64,000 bases of DNA from Mesorhabditis belari (lineage: Eukaryota; Nematoda; Chromadorea; Rhabditida; Rhabditidae): positions 372,001 to 436,000 of the forward strand of contig CAUEEP010000133.1 in assembly GCA_958450365.1 (NCBI GenBank). Direction: 5' to 3'. Shown in pieces: positions 33,227 through 46,440 of this stretch (positions are counted from its first letter, which is position 1; each line of letters begins with the position of its first letter). A program made the translations under genes and the position numbers. The notes under the pieces were generated by a model, which was not told where the DNA came from, searched no databases, and was given only the letters and a program-made list of their open reading frames with translations.

Positions 33227-35706
33227 TCAAATGTGAACAACTGAAACTGAGCGCGACTTGATGGAATGACGTTTTCGGAAATGGTTTCACCGAGTGAGTG
33301 AGAAATTTTCGATATGGTTCAGTGAATCCCCAAATGTTTATCGATGACCGTCAAAGGGTGCGTACTGTTTATCAATAAGGCGAAATTGAGAATATTCAAA
33401 TGAGTATTCAGTAACCACGAAAATTATTTTCAAACAAACATTGCGGTATGATCAATTTCAACCCCACAACAGCCGCATAAAGTAACCAAGGGAAAGGAAT
33501 AGTCAAAAATGGGATGAAAAAAAAATTGATGACTTTTCGAGGCCAACTCTGGCTGGGCCAACGTGCACAAAATTATCCAAATTTCACTCAGCATTATAAG
33601 AGTTTTTTAACAAGAAGCTTCCTTTATAGCATTTTCAAAAAAGTTCACCTCAATTTTTGTCGACTGTGCCTCGATTTTTCAAAAAGAAAGCCAGTTTTTT
33701 TTCCCCTTCAGGAAATTGTTCGAATGTCTATCCTCACCCAAATCGGTTCCCGAAACCAGTAAAGTTCCGTTCAAATGGATAAAATGAATATCTCCTCGCT
33801 CGAATCCCCGACTCCGAAAATCCCCGGGCAGGAATACTTAAGCGCAGCTTGGGGCCTTCTTTTTATAGCATCTGTAAAGCAAAAAGAAAATTCTCGGTCC
33901 CGAGTGACGAGTGAATGAGGTGGAAGCCTTTCAGTGAACACGTAATCGCCTGCGACCGGCGCAAACGTCGCCGATAGATATCCGCTTCTTTTTCAATCAG
34001 TGATTAGTGCGCAGGTAACGAGGCAGCCCATCGCAACAGCGATGAAAATACCTTTGGGTGGTTCAAAAAGAGGCTAACTGAGGTTTCCTCTTTTTTTTTT
34101 TTGTTTTAAGTGGTCCCAAAGTATTCATTAGTAGATAATTTCAGACAACTTCGAATAATAATCAAGAAGCGCATGGTAATTCAATGGGTGAGGGGTGATT
34201 TTTTCTGTGGCTTTTCTTTGATCAGTTCCCGGAGCAAAGCTTCGGTTTTGGCCCATTGGGGCGCCCAAATTCCTGGGACCATTCCCTGGTCTCAAGATCT
34301 AGAATAATTTTGATTTTTGTTATAAATACGTGAAGCTGCCAAACTGCACAGTAAAGCCCAAAAGCTCTAAGCCTTCAGTCAAATTACTTGATTCCTCATT
34401 TGTAAGCACTAGGTCAAATAGTTGGCATACTTAGCCGTAATACTTTAAAGTTTATGATTCTCAACTGCCCGACGAGCCATCAACATCTTCGTAAACTCAC
34501 CAAAATCAAAGCCTCGGGTGTTAGAATCGTAAATAATCACAATAATCCCGTACTCCGACGTCGAATTCGAGGATTGGTGGGGTGTGCGGCTCCGGGATAA
34601 TTATCTCCGCGTGGGCCATATTGTTATTAATACTCAGTTTTTTTCTGTAATTGATGAATGAATAGGGACTCACAAACTACCCCATACATCCACTATTATT
34701 TGAGCATTTGTTGGAGATAAATTCGTTGACATATAATCCCTGAGTTACTAAAAAGCTGGGTCAATACTGGACACACAATGTATGAGGGCCATCGAGAAAA
34801 ATTCAGGTTTATTTCAGTGAAATCTCAAGAATTTTATGTTTTTTTGCTCGTACCACCGTGAAAACAATACATCATTTGGGAGAGCACTAAACAAACTTTA
34901 ACCAATGTTTTTCTGCTAAAACTTTGTCGATGTCGATAAATCACACATTGAATAGTAGCCATGACGAGAATGATTTGTGGACAAATTGCACCAATTTCCT
35001 CGTACTTCATGGGCGTTGTTTATTTGTGTATTCATACATATTCACTAGTCGTGTTATTCAGTTAAGGTCTTCATTAGTTATAATAAAACTATTTAGGGTA
35101 GCATATGATTACTTTGGGTATTTAAACAAACAAAGAATCGTTTTGAATGGAAGACCGACGATTGTCCAAAGAGGGACTTCATGCAATTTGCAAGATATTA
35201 TTGGGAAAAACACCTGCGGAATTTCTGTGTGAAGGAGAAGTTCGAAAAAATGATAGATAAGATCTGAATTCGTTGATAAGATTGACCTCGAGTTCATCTG
35301 AGACAATTGGTACTGAATGTTGTGACTGATATGTTTCAAAAGCTTGAGTTCTTTGTATTTCCTTTTCAATCCCAATCCTGTTCAACTTTTGACATTGCTG
35401 CAAAAGCTTTTTGTATTTTTGTACCGGCCTATCAAAGCCTTGACAAAGGGTCAAACCTCAAGTCTTTTGATCAATATTTGATAGTATTGATCTAAAAAGC
35501 CTAAACCCAGAAGCTTTTTACCTAGAGATTTTTTTCACATCAAATGCGGCTTATATCCTTTCATATCTTCGTCGGCGTTAAAAACGATCAGGACGTAAAG
35601 CAGCTGACATCCCCACAATACCGCCAAAAACTCCAAAAACCGCCATAAAAGTGATGTAGGTGGCGAGGCTGGGTAAGCAATCGATTAGAGTGATATTAAA
35701 GCTCAT
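33227..35706 (-). pseudogene. Seven-TM chemoreceptor, R-arm copy of unit 2
   Basis: It starts at 35706 (MSFNITLI), and the first exon contains AVFGVFGGIVG with the TM1 end altered. The TM2-region exon at about 35110-35480 includes FETYQSQHSVP. TM3 and TM4 exons lie at 34960-34680. The C-terminal half, 34650-33227, ends at the position equivalent to the unit 3 stop. Unlike copies 1, 2 and unit 1, the TM2-TM3 intron has no MITE-A. Numerous one-base insertions break the frames. Because its sister in unit 3 is cleaner, consensus error is a real possibility. Confidence 0.5.
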
Positions 35707-35756
35707 GCTTGAGCAGGAAATGAGATATTCTATCAGAAAAGGTGATTGGAGTGGGA

Positions 35757-35776
35757 CAAAAAAAAAAAAAAAAAAA
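35757..35776. repeat. A-rich homopolymer in receptor upstream region
   Basis: About 20 A at the place where unit 3 reads gacaggtggaattattgag. It is one of several homopolymer replacements in unit 2. Confidence 0.7.
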
Positions 35777-36059
35777 ATCATATGCTTTTTTTCGGGAGGG
35801 AGACGTCGAATGGGACTTTCTTTTGTTTGGTGGAAACTAAAGTGATCGAACAACAGGGTTATTGACCCCTGCTTTAAAGTCTACTTTTGTTGATTGTGAA
35901 TGAAAAATCAAAATACCATAAAAACTTCAACAACTTTCGACTTCAACAGCAACAATGAACTTCTTCTTTGTACTTTAAACCTCCTCAAACGTTGCTCCTG
36001 CTGGCACACCGGCCAGTTTAGTAAGCCATTAGCCGTAATTTCTTAATATTTTACTGAAA

Positions 36060-36280
36060 TTTTCTTTATTCTATGATTTTTCCATGTTCTTATAAAGCAA
36101 TGAGATTGTCACCAAATTCGATCATTTCTTTATCAACTGATGATTTTGTGTCTGAGCTAGAAGTGCCTCGAAGATCAATTTTGTTTGTGAAATAAGCTTC
36201 TCATCTCAATCTTTTAGATCATTTCTGTAATCTTTAGAATTGTAATTTCTGGAATGGCAAGGGAAATCGTTTCAAAGGGT
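36060..36280 (+). pseudogene. Secreted-protein gene fragment, unit 2
   Basis: It contains the SP-end codons (FLYSMIFPCSYKAM-like) and the block for LSPNSIISLSTDDFVSELEV; the start-codon region is lost. A second-exon-like piece, ttctggaatggcaagggaaa, follows at 36240, and another copy of the same small exon appears near 36540. No third exon is found. Confidence 0.45.
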
Positions 36281-37039
36281 GGCAGATTTTGTTGTAAAAT
36301 TTGAAATTGTTTTATTAGTTTTTCCAGCGTTATGAATGTTTGTTTTTTAATATTTTGTAAATTTCTCAAGATATCGAAGAGATTTATATGAGTGTTATAT
36401 ATCATCTCGAAAGCTGAAGATCCTCTCGACATTTTTGAAATTTTTTGGTTTCTAAATTCATTCAACTTTTTGGGAAATTGAACAAAGTGGGAGAGGTCAA
36501 ATGAGCTGGAAAAAACCCATTCATTTCTGTAATCTTTAGAATTGTGGATTTCTGGAATGGCAACTGAAATCGTTTTAGCAGGTAGATTTTGGATTTTTTT
36601 TATCCCGCAGATTCCATTGATCCCTTTGATCAAAAAATGCCTTTGATCAAATGTTAATTGAATCCGAGAGTCAAAAAATACTTCCTCGTTCTTGGAAAAT
36701 GTTTATTTTCGGCCGATTTTTTATACCTGTACTCAAATTTTCTAAATCTCTGTACAAAAAGAATTGATCTCTTTGTCCTTGAGGTTTCTAAAAGTTGGGC
36801 AACTTCTGCTGAGAAAGTACCCAACATCAAAGCAACTTTTGCAGGGAGTACAAAGTGTCAAATGCCAAGTTAACTTTTGGGGGTACCCTAAGTGGGCCAG
36901 TGTGGTTTTTAAAAACGTAGCACCTCGTGTGCCAAGGTTTCGTAAGTTTTTCTAAGCCGGGTAATGCATCGTACTGGTTTCCGCATTAGGAAGATTCCCG
37001 ATTTGATGATCTGGAGTAATCGCTATTTAGCTTGGGCTG

Positions 37040-37734
37040 GGAATGGGGAACTGGCTAGCGAAAAACTGGCAGATTCGAGCGGTCAAACAGTTCATGAGGT
37101 ATTCCCAAAGCAGCGGTTCACATTGTGCACCGGAAGCTTTTTGGATGATTCCGAGGGGGGGATGCTCTGAGGAGAGACTCATCACCCGCGCAGATATAGA
37201 ACAATTTCCAGCGTCCCTCTTTGCGCTTCCTCAACTTCCACTCCTTATTCAGATATTCAAGACAGTCTGAAGACCGTATCTCCGCAACAAGTACCACTAT
37301 CGTTCTCCATCAGTTTTGTGTTACGAAGACGTGGTCTGCAGATTGAGGCCGGTGATCGCTGGAGTTGGAAAGACAAGCGGTTATTTCTCTGGAAATTTTT
37401 TTTTCCAAATTTGCGTTTTCAGACCGTATTTACAGGTGGTTGGGCATCAAGCAATCTTGGTGCTGTACTCTCGGTTATTTCTACGATCGGCCGTTGATGG
37501 AGTTGCCCTTATTTGGACTGTCCACTTCACTTTTTCGTTATTTGTACCCCCCGTGCAGATTATTGTGGACTTCGGACCATCTTGCCAAGTATGATTTGCA
37601 AAGTGGAAAGGTGTTTGTTGCAGCTAAATTTTACCGTCACAACTCTAAAGCCCCAAACTCTTTAAACTCTCAAATTTCAATGGATTGAGTAGCACTCGCT
37701 CAACCCCTTGCCCTTTGTGTCCAATATAAAAATA
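37040..37734 (+). pseudogene. PFKFB C-terminal phosphatase fragment, unit 2
   Basis: Readable pieces are QTVHEVFPK-like codons at the TA-x-x-A site, SVLCYEDVV (GESYEDVV altered) and LRPVIA. After the intron (exon 2 from 37423 to 37610) come VVGHQAILVLYSRLFL-like codons in two frames and RPLMELPLFGL. GHQA keeps the second catalytic histidine of FBPase-2. The acceptor before exon 3 has lost its AG (ttcaa instead of ttcag), and exon 1 has lost its GT donor (gacaagcgg). It is the most damaged of the three copies. Confidence 0.7.
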
Positions 37735-38014
37735 GATTCTTTTAGAAATGTTGGGGGGGGGATTTTTGGCTTTTGCCACTACTTTCGCTGCCTGGTAAAA
37801 ATCCCAGCTCTAGAACTCAAGCTTTGGCTGCTTCAACAGAAACACTGGTTGATCAAAAGAAATATCTTGTCAAGTCAAGCAAATTTTCCAGAACGTGTAC
37901 AAAGAACTTTGTTGACTGTAAATAAAAACAAAGAAAACAAAAGACTAAGTTTCATGAATTCTTTGAAAGAAAACATTAATATACAGTAATTGTTTTATCA
38001 TTTTTAAATACAGC

Positions 38015-39554
38015 TTAAGGACATTTCTTTGTTTCGATCACATAGGTGCCAACAATATCCGAATACGATCCATCACTTCCCGCATTTTCTCTCGAGTGTT
38101 TGTATCTAAAAGACATTTTTTTAACAGCTCCATTATCTCTTATTTTATCGCAAGTTCATTCCCAAAAGAAAGCTCGTACTGTGGGGTTAAAATAATCTCA
38201 GAATTTTCACTTAAAACAAGCCCTCCACTCTTCGGCAAGCCATATCAAACCAATGTGAATTTCTTTCGGTTGAATTGTGTTCTCCCGGGATGTCCAACGA
38301 CGGAAAGAGCCGCTCCTGGGGCAGCACTTCAAGCAAAGGCTTGAGTCGAACTTCTATGAACAGGCTATTCGGGCAGGTAAAACAAACCTGTTCATAAAAC
38401 TCGTCAATCTTTTGAACACTCTTCATCTTTCTCTCTTGCTCCACAATCGGTGTTCACTGGTTGATCCATGATCATCGTCAACAAAAGCTGATGGGATCCG
38501 CACCGGGCCTACTCCTTTTTTGTATGAATTTTGGACCCAACTCTTACCCAGTGTAATTTCAATAAATGTCGTTTTCCTCCCCCCAGAAAGCTCTAGTAAT
38601 TGTTATCTCACCGAGAGACATCCACCTAAACTAGCTTTTTTAAAGTCACCTTATAACTCAGTCAAACGTACCTCGTTGCTTTCTGTATGAGTATTTTCCG
38701 AGCCTGTTTTCTCTTTACCATCGACGAGCTGCAAAACACAGTGTCCTAAATGATTTTAAACTTTTAAAATTCATCGAAACACCCTCACCCTCCCGGCGTT
38801 GATGTGTTCTTCCCGAATCGTATCCGCACCACGGCTCCCATCGAAAGCCAACGCCACATCCTGGTAGAATGGTCTCTTTGACGTAAATATTAATTCTTCC
38901 CCCTTGAAGTCCAAAGCATTTAATTAGCTATTTTCATTGAAATTTTGAAAAGAAACTGGAATGGGGGGGGGATCGCTTGAAAACATTAAAATGTGTCGCA
39001 GTCTCTCCGGCACTTTTCTATCGCCAAAAACTCGTCAGTTGAAGTGAAGTTTCTAAAGCTACCTGGAATTCCACTGGGTTGAAATGAGCCGTCAGCAGAG
39101 GCCAGGGTCTCGAAGACAAGATAACCCTTATCACAGAGGAGTTCTCATTTTCGGGTTTATAGATGATGGGACGCCAGTTGAATTTCCATTGAGTATCCTG
39201 GTACATTCAAAATGCAAAGTTAATTAGTGTAATATGACCAGTGTCGCCGAATGGAAAAACTAGCACTTCTACTTCCATAAAATTACTTTTAATATCCTTA
39301 ATCACTCTCACATAAATCGGTTTCCCGCAGTCATTGCGACAATGATATGGAGGATTTGATAAATCCTTTTTGGTCCATAATTCACAGACCATACTTTGCC
39401 TTAAAATGCGTGCTTTCTTAGAAAGAATTGTTAAAACTGACCCATATCCGGACTCAGCTGAAGCCACGATTTTTCAAATTATCATCAATCATCCAATCCA
39501 CTCGATTGATCGGGGTCATTGCGTGGAGAATATAGAAATAGCGGACCTAAACCT

Positions 39555-39596
<42 letters not shown>

Positions 39597-40870
39597 GCCC
39601 GGTGTCATCGTAGCAAAAATTGACACCAGCCGCCTTTGCTTCAGCCTAAAATAATCAGATAATTTTACAATCCAGGCCACGATACATAACCTGGGTGTAT
39701 GAATTTGAAACGCCTTAAATAATATGTTCAAACCATTAATGTTGTGCATGGGGGAAAGATCCGTTCTCTGTGGCCTCTAGAATTCCCAAAAGACAAAAAC
39801 TGTAAACAAACAAGACAATAAGTATCTTATTTCTTTAATAAAACCACAAACGCACCGGATTGGGGTGCATGAGGGCAGGGACCAGAATCCCCCGATCCCC
39901 CTCGAATTCCGTCACCCCTGTATTGATCTTGATTTTGTGTGGGAAAATTGTGCACGCTGAATATGCAGCCCCCCCCAAACCCTAAAAGTGGCAACAACAG
40001 CAGAAAAATCGAAAAGAATTGTACTTTATTCTTCTCGTAATGACCGAAAAAATCGTATACTTCAGTGGCTCAACCCCCCATAATACTTGTTCTCTTCTCT
40101 ACTAAATGGAGACCTCTAAAAACTGGAACAGAACATTTCTACTTTAGATTCTATGGACGGTAAATTCAACGTTGACAAAATCTCCTGCACGCGAACTAAA
40201 ATATGATCGCCAGTCTGTAGTTTGGGGTATTAGATAAGTAACCTTTATTGTTTATACAAAGTTTATATTAACCTTCATTATAATGCCATTCTCGCTACAT
40301 TCAGCCACTACTTCTAAGTGCCTTGTAAATCATGATTTTTTTTTCTAAAACGCTCTCCTGCTATCTTGTACTTAGCAAAGCAGTAAAGTGAATGTTAAAT
40401 ATTATAGGATTACTGCATGAGTTTCTTATTTTACGCTGTGAAACAAGTAACAACAAGCTGGAATTTTTTTTATTTCTTGAACCAATAAACCTCGATAATC
40501 GAAACGATCTGATATTGTCGGTATACGGAAAAGGGAAAGAATTCTGAAGCAAAGGAAGGTGGAAATTAAACATAAACATTGAATTTTTTTTTATTCTACG
40601 TACCGTGACGGGCCAAGCGGCTCTCCACCCTCAACATTCCGAAATCTTTTCGGATTGGGGGGATCACCCAATACATTGTCTCCCTCGCGAATCGCTCGGT
40701 GTAGTAGTTGGCTAAATTAGTACCATAGGCTTGTGGGGGAAGGGGGGAGTGTTAGAAACATTGGGAAATATCGTAAATGGCAATTTTCTTTCTCTTGAAG
40801 AAATCACTGGGCTGCAGTGCTCGGTAATCGCTTCAACATAGACTGGATACATATCTGGCTCGATGAATAG
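38015..40870 (-). pseudogene. Multi-exon Ig-like gene, unit 2 copy
   Basis: Same exon set as at 23035-25870, ending with the stop at 38015. Intact pieces include WKFNWRPIIYKPENENS (39018-39206 frame) and a KKDLSNPPYHCRNDCGKPIY stretch (39207-39467 frame). The exon holding AGVYFCYDD is interrupted by a 38-base T run at 39557. It is more damaged than the unit 3 copy. Confidence 0.45.
39557..39594. repeat. T38 homopolymer replacing exon sequence
   Basis: In unit 1 (24560-24605) and unit 3 (54600-54645) this interval is normal exon and intron sequence. Here it is replaced by 38 T. The open frame with a run of Phe at this place is an artefact of the T run. Confidence 0.85.
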
Positions 40871-43800
40871 CCACCCCGAACACGCCTGGCGGAAGCCTTC
40901 ACCGTGCTTTGTGCACGCCGCCGTCCCAGCGGCTTCCCACCCCTTTCATTTCGCGCCACCCCCCAACATCACCAGGATAAATGACCCTACTGCATTGTTT
41001 TCTTTTATTTTTGCCTACGCCCACTTCAATTGTTTCTTTAAACGTTTTTCTTGGGTGTACTCCTTTGTATCCGTTCGCAACATTTTGATTTCTTAGCGTT
41101 TTGCGGAAACCCGGCTTCTTAACGATTCTTGCCCCTCTTTTCTCTTTGATCCTTCATCTAATTACTCAATTTTTCGCTTTCAGACCGTAATAGCAATACT
41201 AGAGTTCGTGGCGGCGGCGTTATTCTTTTTCTTTATCTCGCTTTTTTACTCTCAAATCTTGTTTTGAGTACGAGTCTTTCTTGGATGTGACATTCTGATT
41301 GTTGATTTTAATTTAGGTAATAATGCTTTCCGCTTATTTGTTGTGTATCGTGCCCCAGATGTTAACCCTTTAGATACCATCATCAGCTTTTTTAACCTGT
41401 TAGATCAATATATTTTGATCCTTGTAAATCTAATTGCTCTGGTCTAGATTTTAATTTTTACCATCTTATCTTCTCAAAAACAAAAATTGCCCTCAAATCT
41501 CTCTCGATTTCCTCATTTGTCTAGATTTCTCATGTCAAATAAGTCTTAAAAAATTTTAAATAACTTCCCTACTTTTCGGAGAAGTGATCATGTTCTTGAT
41601 TTCAACCTATCCTATTCGCCTTGTCGACTTTCTGAAATTTCCCCTCTGCCAACGGTTCCGCTGAGGTCTGCAGAACGCCTGAGTTTTGACCTTCCGTTTT
41701 GTTGTAAATCCTTATCGTTTCTCCCATAGGCGCCAATCCTTATTCGTGCTTATTGGAGAGGTGAAGCCAATGCTACATCGTTTTCTTTTAGTACCCTAAT
41801 CTCTCTGTGTGCCCTGGATTCGATACGGATATCAACGTGTGCTACGCCCTCATGACTGATACGATGCACACTAAAGGCTGATTAACACATTCCGTCCTCG
41901 ACCAAAGGTCGCTCTTTTCCTCCACCCCAGGCCACTCGAAGCTGTAAAGGTTAGGTTAGGGAGAAAGCTTGGCATCTTGTAGGCATACCCCCCTTTATGG
42001 GCGTTTGGAATATACTTTTTGTGTGCGGGTGATGAAATGTGAGGAAGTAGCAACCCAAATGCAAGTCTTTAGCAAGAATCCAAAATCTTTTTTACTCTTT
42101 TATAAATTCTTAAAATTAGTTCAAATCATCTTCTCTTCCATTAAATGTATGATTAATCTTCCTTCCAATTTTTTTATAGACAACCCTTTGTATTTGAGAT
42201 AGCAAACTCTTTTTAAACTTATTTCTGCCAGCGTTTTTTCACTGATAACCTCCCCGTTATTCCTCTCTACCCCCAAATCGCCATTCAAACTGTCCCGCAC
42301 TTATTTCACTCCTACTCTTGTTGAAAAAGTTATAACCAAACTTTCAGGAAACAGTGCCTCTTTACACCCCCGATGAGCTCACTCCTTTGGGGATTCGCCA
42401 AAACCACCAATATCGGATTTTCCCCATCTTTGCAAAATTTCTTTTTACCGCTTCTTCTTTAAATTGTTCTGTCCCCACTGACTGGAAAACCGCCGTATTT
42501 TTATGCCCTTTTTTTTAAAAAGGCGAACGGAAGCAACTTTGCAAATTAATGCCTGGATCGCTTGACGCCATTCATATGCAAAATAATGGAAGCTGTGATT
42601 AAGGGACACTCACATTACCACCCATTTGCTAGGAGAATATAAAATTCTTAACCAAAATCAGTTTGTTTTTCTTAAGTCTAGGTCTACCTCTGATCACTGG
42701 ATTTTATCGACCCACGATCAGCTGTGGGCCAAAAAGCGCAAATTTCAAAACTGTTTTATTTTTATTGATTTTGCTCTTTGTTCTTGATTCTGTAAATCAT
42801 CGAAATTCTTTCTGCCTCGCTTGCTCTCTCAGGTATTTCTCCGCTTATAGTTAAATGGATCGAAAATTGGCTTTCCCGTCGTACTTTCCGTGTACTCGTA
42901 TCGGTGATACACTTTCAAACGAGCTTTCAACACTTCTAGTGGTGTTCCGCAAGTGAAAGTGTTTTTTATGTCCTCTACTTTCCTTATTTATATCAACGAT
43001 ATTCATAGTTCTTTGACTCCCGGTACCATGGTGCCCTCATGCAGATGATTTAAAACTTTATCGCAAAATTCCCTGATCAAACACCAAATATGGTCTTTAT
43101 TATCTTCGGAGAGATTTAGACTCGATCCCCAAATGGAGCATAACCTGGCAGCTGAAAAATTGCCGTCGAAAAAATGTAGACAAGTAACATTTGGTCCTTC
43201 CCAGAAAAAAGGTAAGTGAAGGAATATCACTTTATCTGAAGCCACTTCTGACGACCCAATCAAAGATCTTGGTGTTTTACTTGTTCCTCCTCTTAAATTC
43301 AACACTCATATTGAACAGATATGGCTCTCAAAAAGCTGGCTGCATCTTTTCGCTATACTCGCGCTGTTTGTTTTCCCCTCAATTGCTACTCTTATCGTAA
43401 AGCGTTCATTACCCACGGTCGCTTCTTGCTCGAGTACGCCACTTTTGTTTCCTGGTTCCCCTGCCCTCCAGGAGTTAATTTCCTTGGTTGAGTGGGGGGA
43501 GCGTCGTTTCAGTAGGGAGGGCGTCCCCCCGTTGCCCCTCACCGAAAGAAATTCCTTGCTATTCTGATCGACTTGTTTTTTTTGACCTTAAAACCCTATC
43601 CTTATCGCCGCATTTATTTTGATTTGGGGTTCAAGTGCGGAAAATCATCTTTCACCTAATTCTCATCCGGAACTTGAAGGATTTTTTAAGATTTCGAATC
43701 ACGCCAGAAGTTTTTGCGGTCACAACTTTCTGAGTACTCCCCTTTCAAAGTTTTCATAACCGCCAACTGTATCATTCTTTTGCTTGTCGCGTTCCTCGTA

Positions 43801-44070
43801 TTTGGAATAAGTTACCTTGTGATACGCTTTTAAGCCCCAAAACTACGCTTCAACCCTCAATATATGGGTTTTCTCTCTCCTGGACCAAAATCTCCGGCCA
43901 ACCCTAAATTAGTTGTTTTACCATTAGATATAAGGCACACACAAAAACTAATTTTATGCTGTGTGTGCTTCGTGTGTAGTATCAACACTGATTTCTCTGC
44001 CTCATGCTGCCCTTCAATTCCAGCCTACTTGGTCACCCTCTCTTCCCTTGCCTCCTAGAGCATACACACT
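40871..44070 (+). mobile_element. Non-LTR retrotransposon (CR1/Jockey-like LINE), unit 2
   Basis: Sister copy of the LINE at 25.9-29.0 kb, at the same place in the unit. The GTMV block precedes the active-site codons at about 43030-43045, where cat gca gat gat gives HADD instead of YADD, with a nearby insertion. SGVPQ-type codons (about 42940), DLGVLLV (43268) and RIWNKLP-equivalent codons (about 43800) are visible. It ends against receptor DNA at about 44070. Copies 1 and 2 are duplicates with the segment, not independent insertions, because both flanks match. Confidence 0.7.
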
Positions 44071-44079
44071 CCGCCGGTG

Positions 44080-45521
44080 CGATTTGCGGTCCCCATTCGG
44101 TCTTCATTCATCTAGACGTTGTTCTGAATATTTTTTTTTAAAGAATGACTCAAACATTTGGATAATTATTCCTGAGCCACTTTGCCCTCCAGACATCGAT
44201 TCGACTGCTCTGAGTCTGGGATTATTGTGATTATTTTAGTTCGGTGGTAACTGATGCTTTGATTTTGGTGAGTTGAAGATGCGGATGGCTCAAGTCGGGC
44301 AATTAAGAATTCTTTTCTTTAAAGTATTGGCTGGGTATGCTAACTATTTGACCTAGTGTTTTGAAATGAAAGTCAAGTAATTTGACTGAAGGCTTGATTA
44401 TTAAGTTGCACAATGGTTTAACAGGTTCTAGAATTTCTATCAAAAATCAAAATCAAGCCAATTTTGGGGCAAAAAATTGGTCCCTGGTACTGGGGCATAT
44501 TAATGGGCCAAACCGGCTTGCTCAGGGAGTTGATCAAAACAGCGCCACAGCAAAAAGTAGCCCCTCCGCGGTTAAGTTTCTCTATGTGCTTCTTGATTAT
44601 TATTGGACGCAGAATGTAAAAATTATTCCACATTTGCATTACTTTGGGATCACTTAAGACAGAATTGTTGTCGAGGAAACCTCAGTTAACCTCTTTTTGA
44701 ACCCTTTTTGGTATTTTTTCATCGCTGTTTCGATCGGCTCCCTCGGTCCCTCACCACTTTCCTCCTCTCTTCCAAAAGAAACGGACATCTATCAGCGGTG
44801 CTTTACAGATCGCAGGCGATGGCGCGTTCGCACAAAAGAATACCTCGTCATTCACCCGTCACTCTCTCACCGGGAATTTTCTTTGCTTTGCAGATGCTAT
44901 AAAAAGAAGATATTAAGCTGTAAATTTCCGCCCGGGGGTTTTCGGAGTCGGGGATTCGAGCGGAGATATTCATTTCTAACGATCCGAACCGAAACTTTTC
45001 TGTGCTTCGGAACCGATTCGATTGAATATAGACATCCGTGACAATTTGCAGCCCTTTCTCTCACCTGCCACCCTCCCCACCTTCTGGAGGCCCAAAAAGA
45101 AAATTGAGTGAATCTAATGAAAATGCGATATCTTCTGCTTCTTGATGCCTTTATAATGCAGGTGAAATTTGGATGACTTTGTGCAATTGCAAAGTGATCA
45201 ATCTCAGATTTTCATCCCATTTTTGACAATTAAGTTTCCCCTTGGTTACTTTATGCGGCGGTTGTTAGGGTTGAAATTAATCAGCTACCTGCAATGTTTG
45301 TTTAGATCATTTCCTTTACTATTTTCAATTTTCATTTATTTTTCCGCTCCCTCGCCTGATTGATTTGGGGTCCCCATCATAATGCGCCACGTCATCGGAT
45401 ATTCTACTGGGGGATTCACTGAACCATATCGAAAATTTTTCACTTTTCCGTGGTAAACGATTTCGAAACGTCATTGCATCAAGTCGCTCGGTTTGAAGCC
45501 GCATCACATTTGATTTGATTT
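44080..45521 (+). pseudogene. Chemoreceptor 3' half (L arm), unit 3
   Basis: 5'-truncated at the LINE border, like the unit 2 copy. TM6 codons follow acceptor TCTCAG near 45205 (IFIPFLTIKFPLGYFMRR in one frame). The last exon near 45350-45510 contains GGFTEPYRKFFTF-like codons, so the PYR motif is kept. The exon with LSERTK is frame-shifted (AKKKIE at about 45090). It pairs in inverse with 48.2-49.6 kb. Confidence 0.5.
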
Positions 45522-46440
45522 TGATAAAAGTTTGAACAATCCTTAATGCCATTCTTTTACTGATGAACATCGATGCTACAACAAAGACAGAAGATGCCTT
45601 AGTTTGATGTTTTTCACCATTCACCATTGCTCATTGACAAGATTCTTGCTTTTTTCTCTTTGTTTTTTTTCTCTACGAATTGAGTGAGAAAAATGAAATA
45701 AACAGCTTGTCTCCATTAAAAAGAATGAGAATGAATAAGCAACAGAAACTGTAAAAATGGTGAGCATGAAGCGTAATGATCTCAATCTAATCCGGTCAAA
45801 GCAAAGATCAACCCAGAATTTATTTTTCTCATATTTGGTTTAGATCCCATATATTGGATCTCTCATATTGGATAGAGCCATTTTGGTCTTGATTCGGATT
45901 CGTTTAAGATAACTGAATAGACTCACAAAAAAATCGCTTGCAAGAGCACAAAGTAGCCAGCAAAATTATAGTGCAAAGCCCTGGTCATTGTCGCTTCTCA
46001 ATTTCAATATTCGGAGTCTTGGCTGATGATCTTGATTGATTCATTTGATTGATCATTGATTTTGTTTGATTTATCTTGGCTCGGGGATTCCCATTTGGAT
46101 TCATTTTTTTTCTTTGATTCATTTTGATTACTTGATTCATTTGGACCTATTTGACGGCCTGACTGCTTCACCCCAAGATCAAGTTAGCAACCAAGCAACT
46201 TCACTCAAGACAGCTGCAAAAGTTCATAAAAACCAACTATTGGGGTTATTTTTAATACATCAGAAAGTCAATTATCCCCAAAGTATGCGCATTTGTGTCA
46301 AAAGTTCCTTTGTGGATCAAAAATTAGAAATTACATGCGCTATGAATTTCAGGTATCTAGGCAAAAAGCTGCGCAAAAAAGCTGGGCCAAAGTCAATTCC
46401 AGCACATTTAAAATCGAGTTTTTCACCTTGTTTTCGTCTA
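45522..46440. other. Spacer between receptors, unit 3
   Basis: It carries the ccattcaccattgctcatt motif at about 45620 and a degenerate gattcattt repeat at 46030-46150. The ORF starting at 46066 crosses this repeat and has no family features. Confidence 0.45.

Noticed and set aside
39370..39654. Open frame with a run of phenylalanines (and a lysine run on the other strand)
   Set aside because: It results from the T38 homopolymer; sister copies show ordinary exon sequence there.
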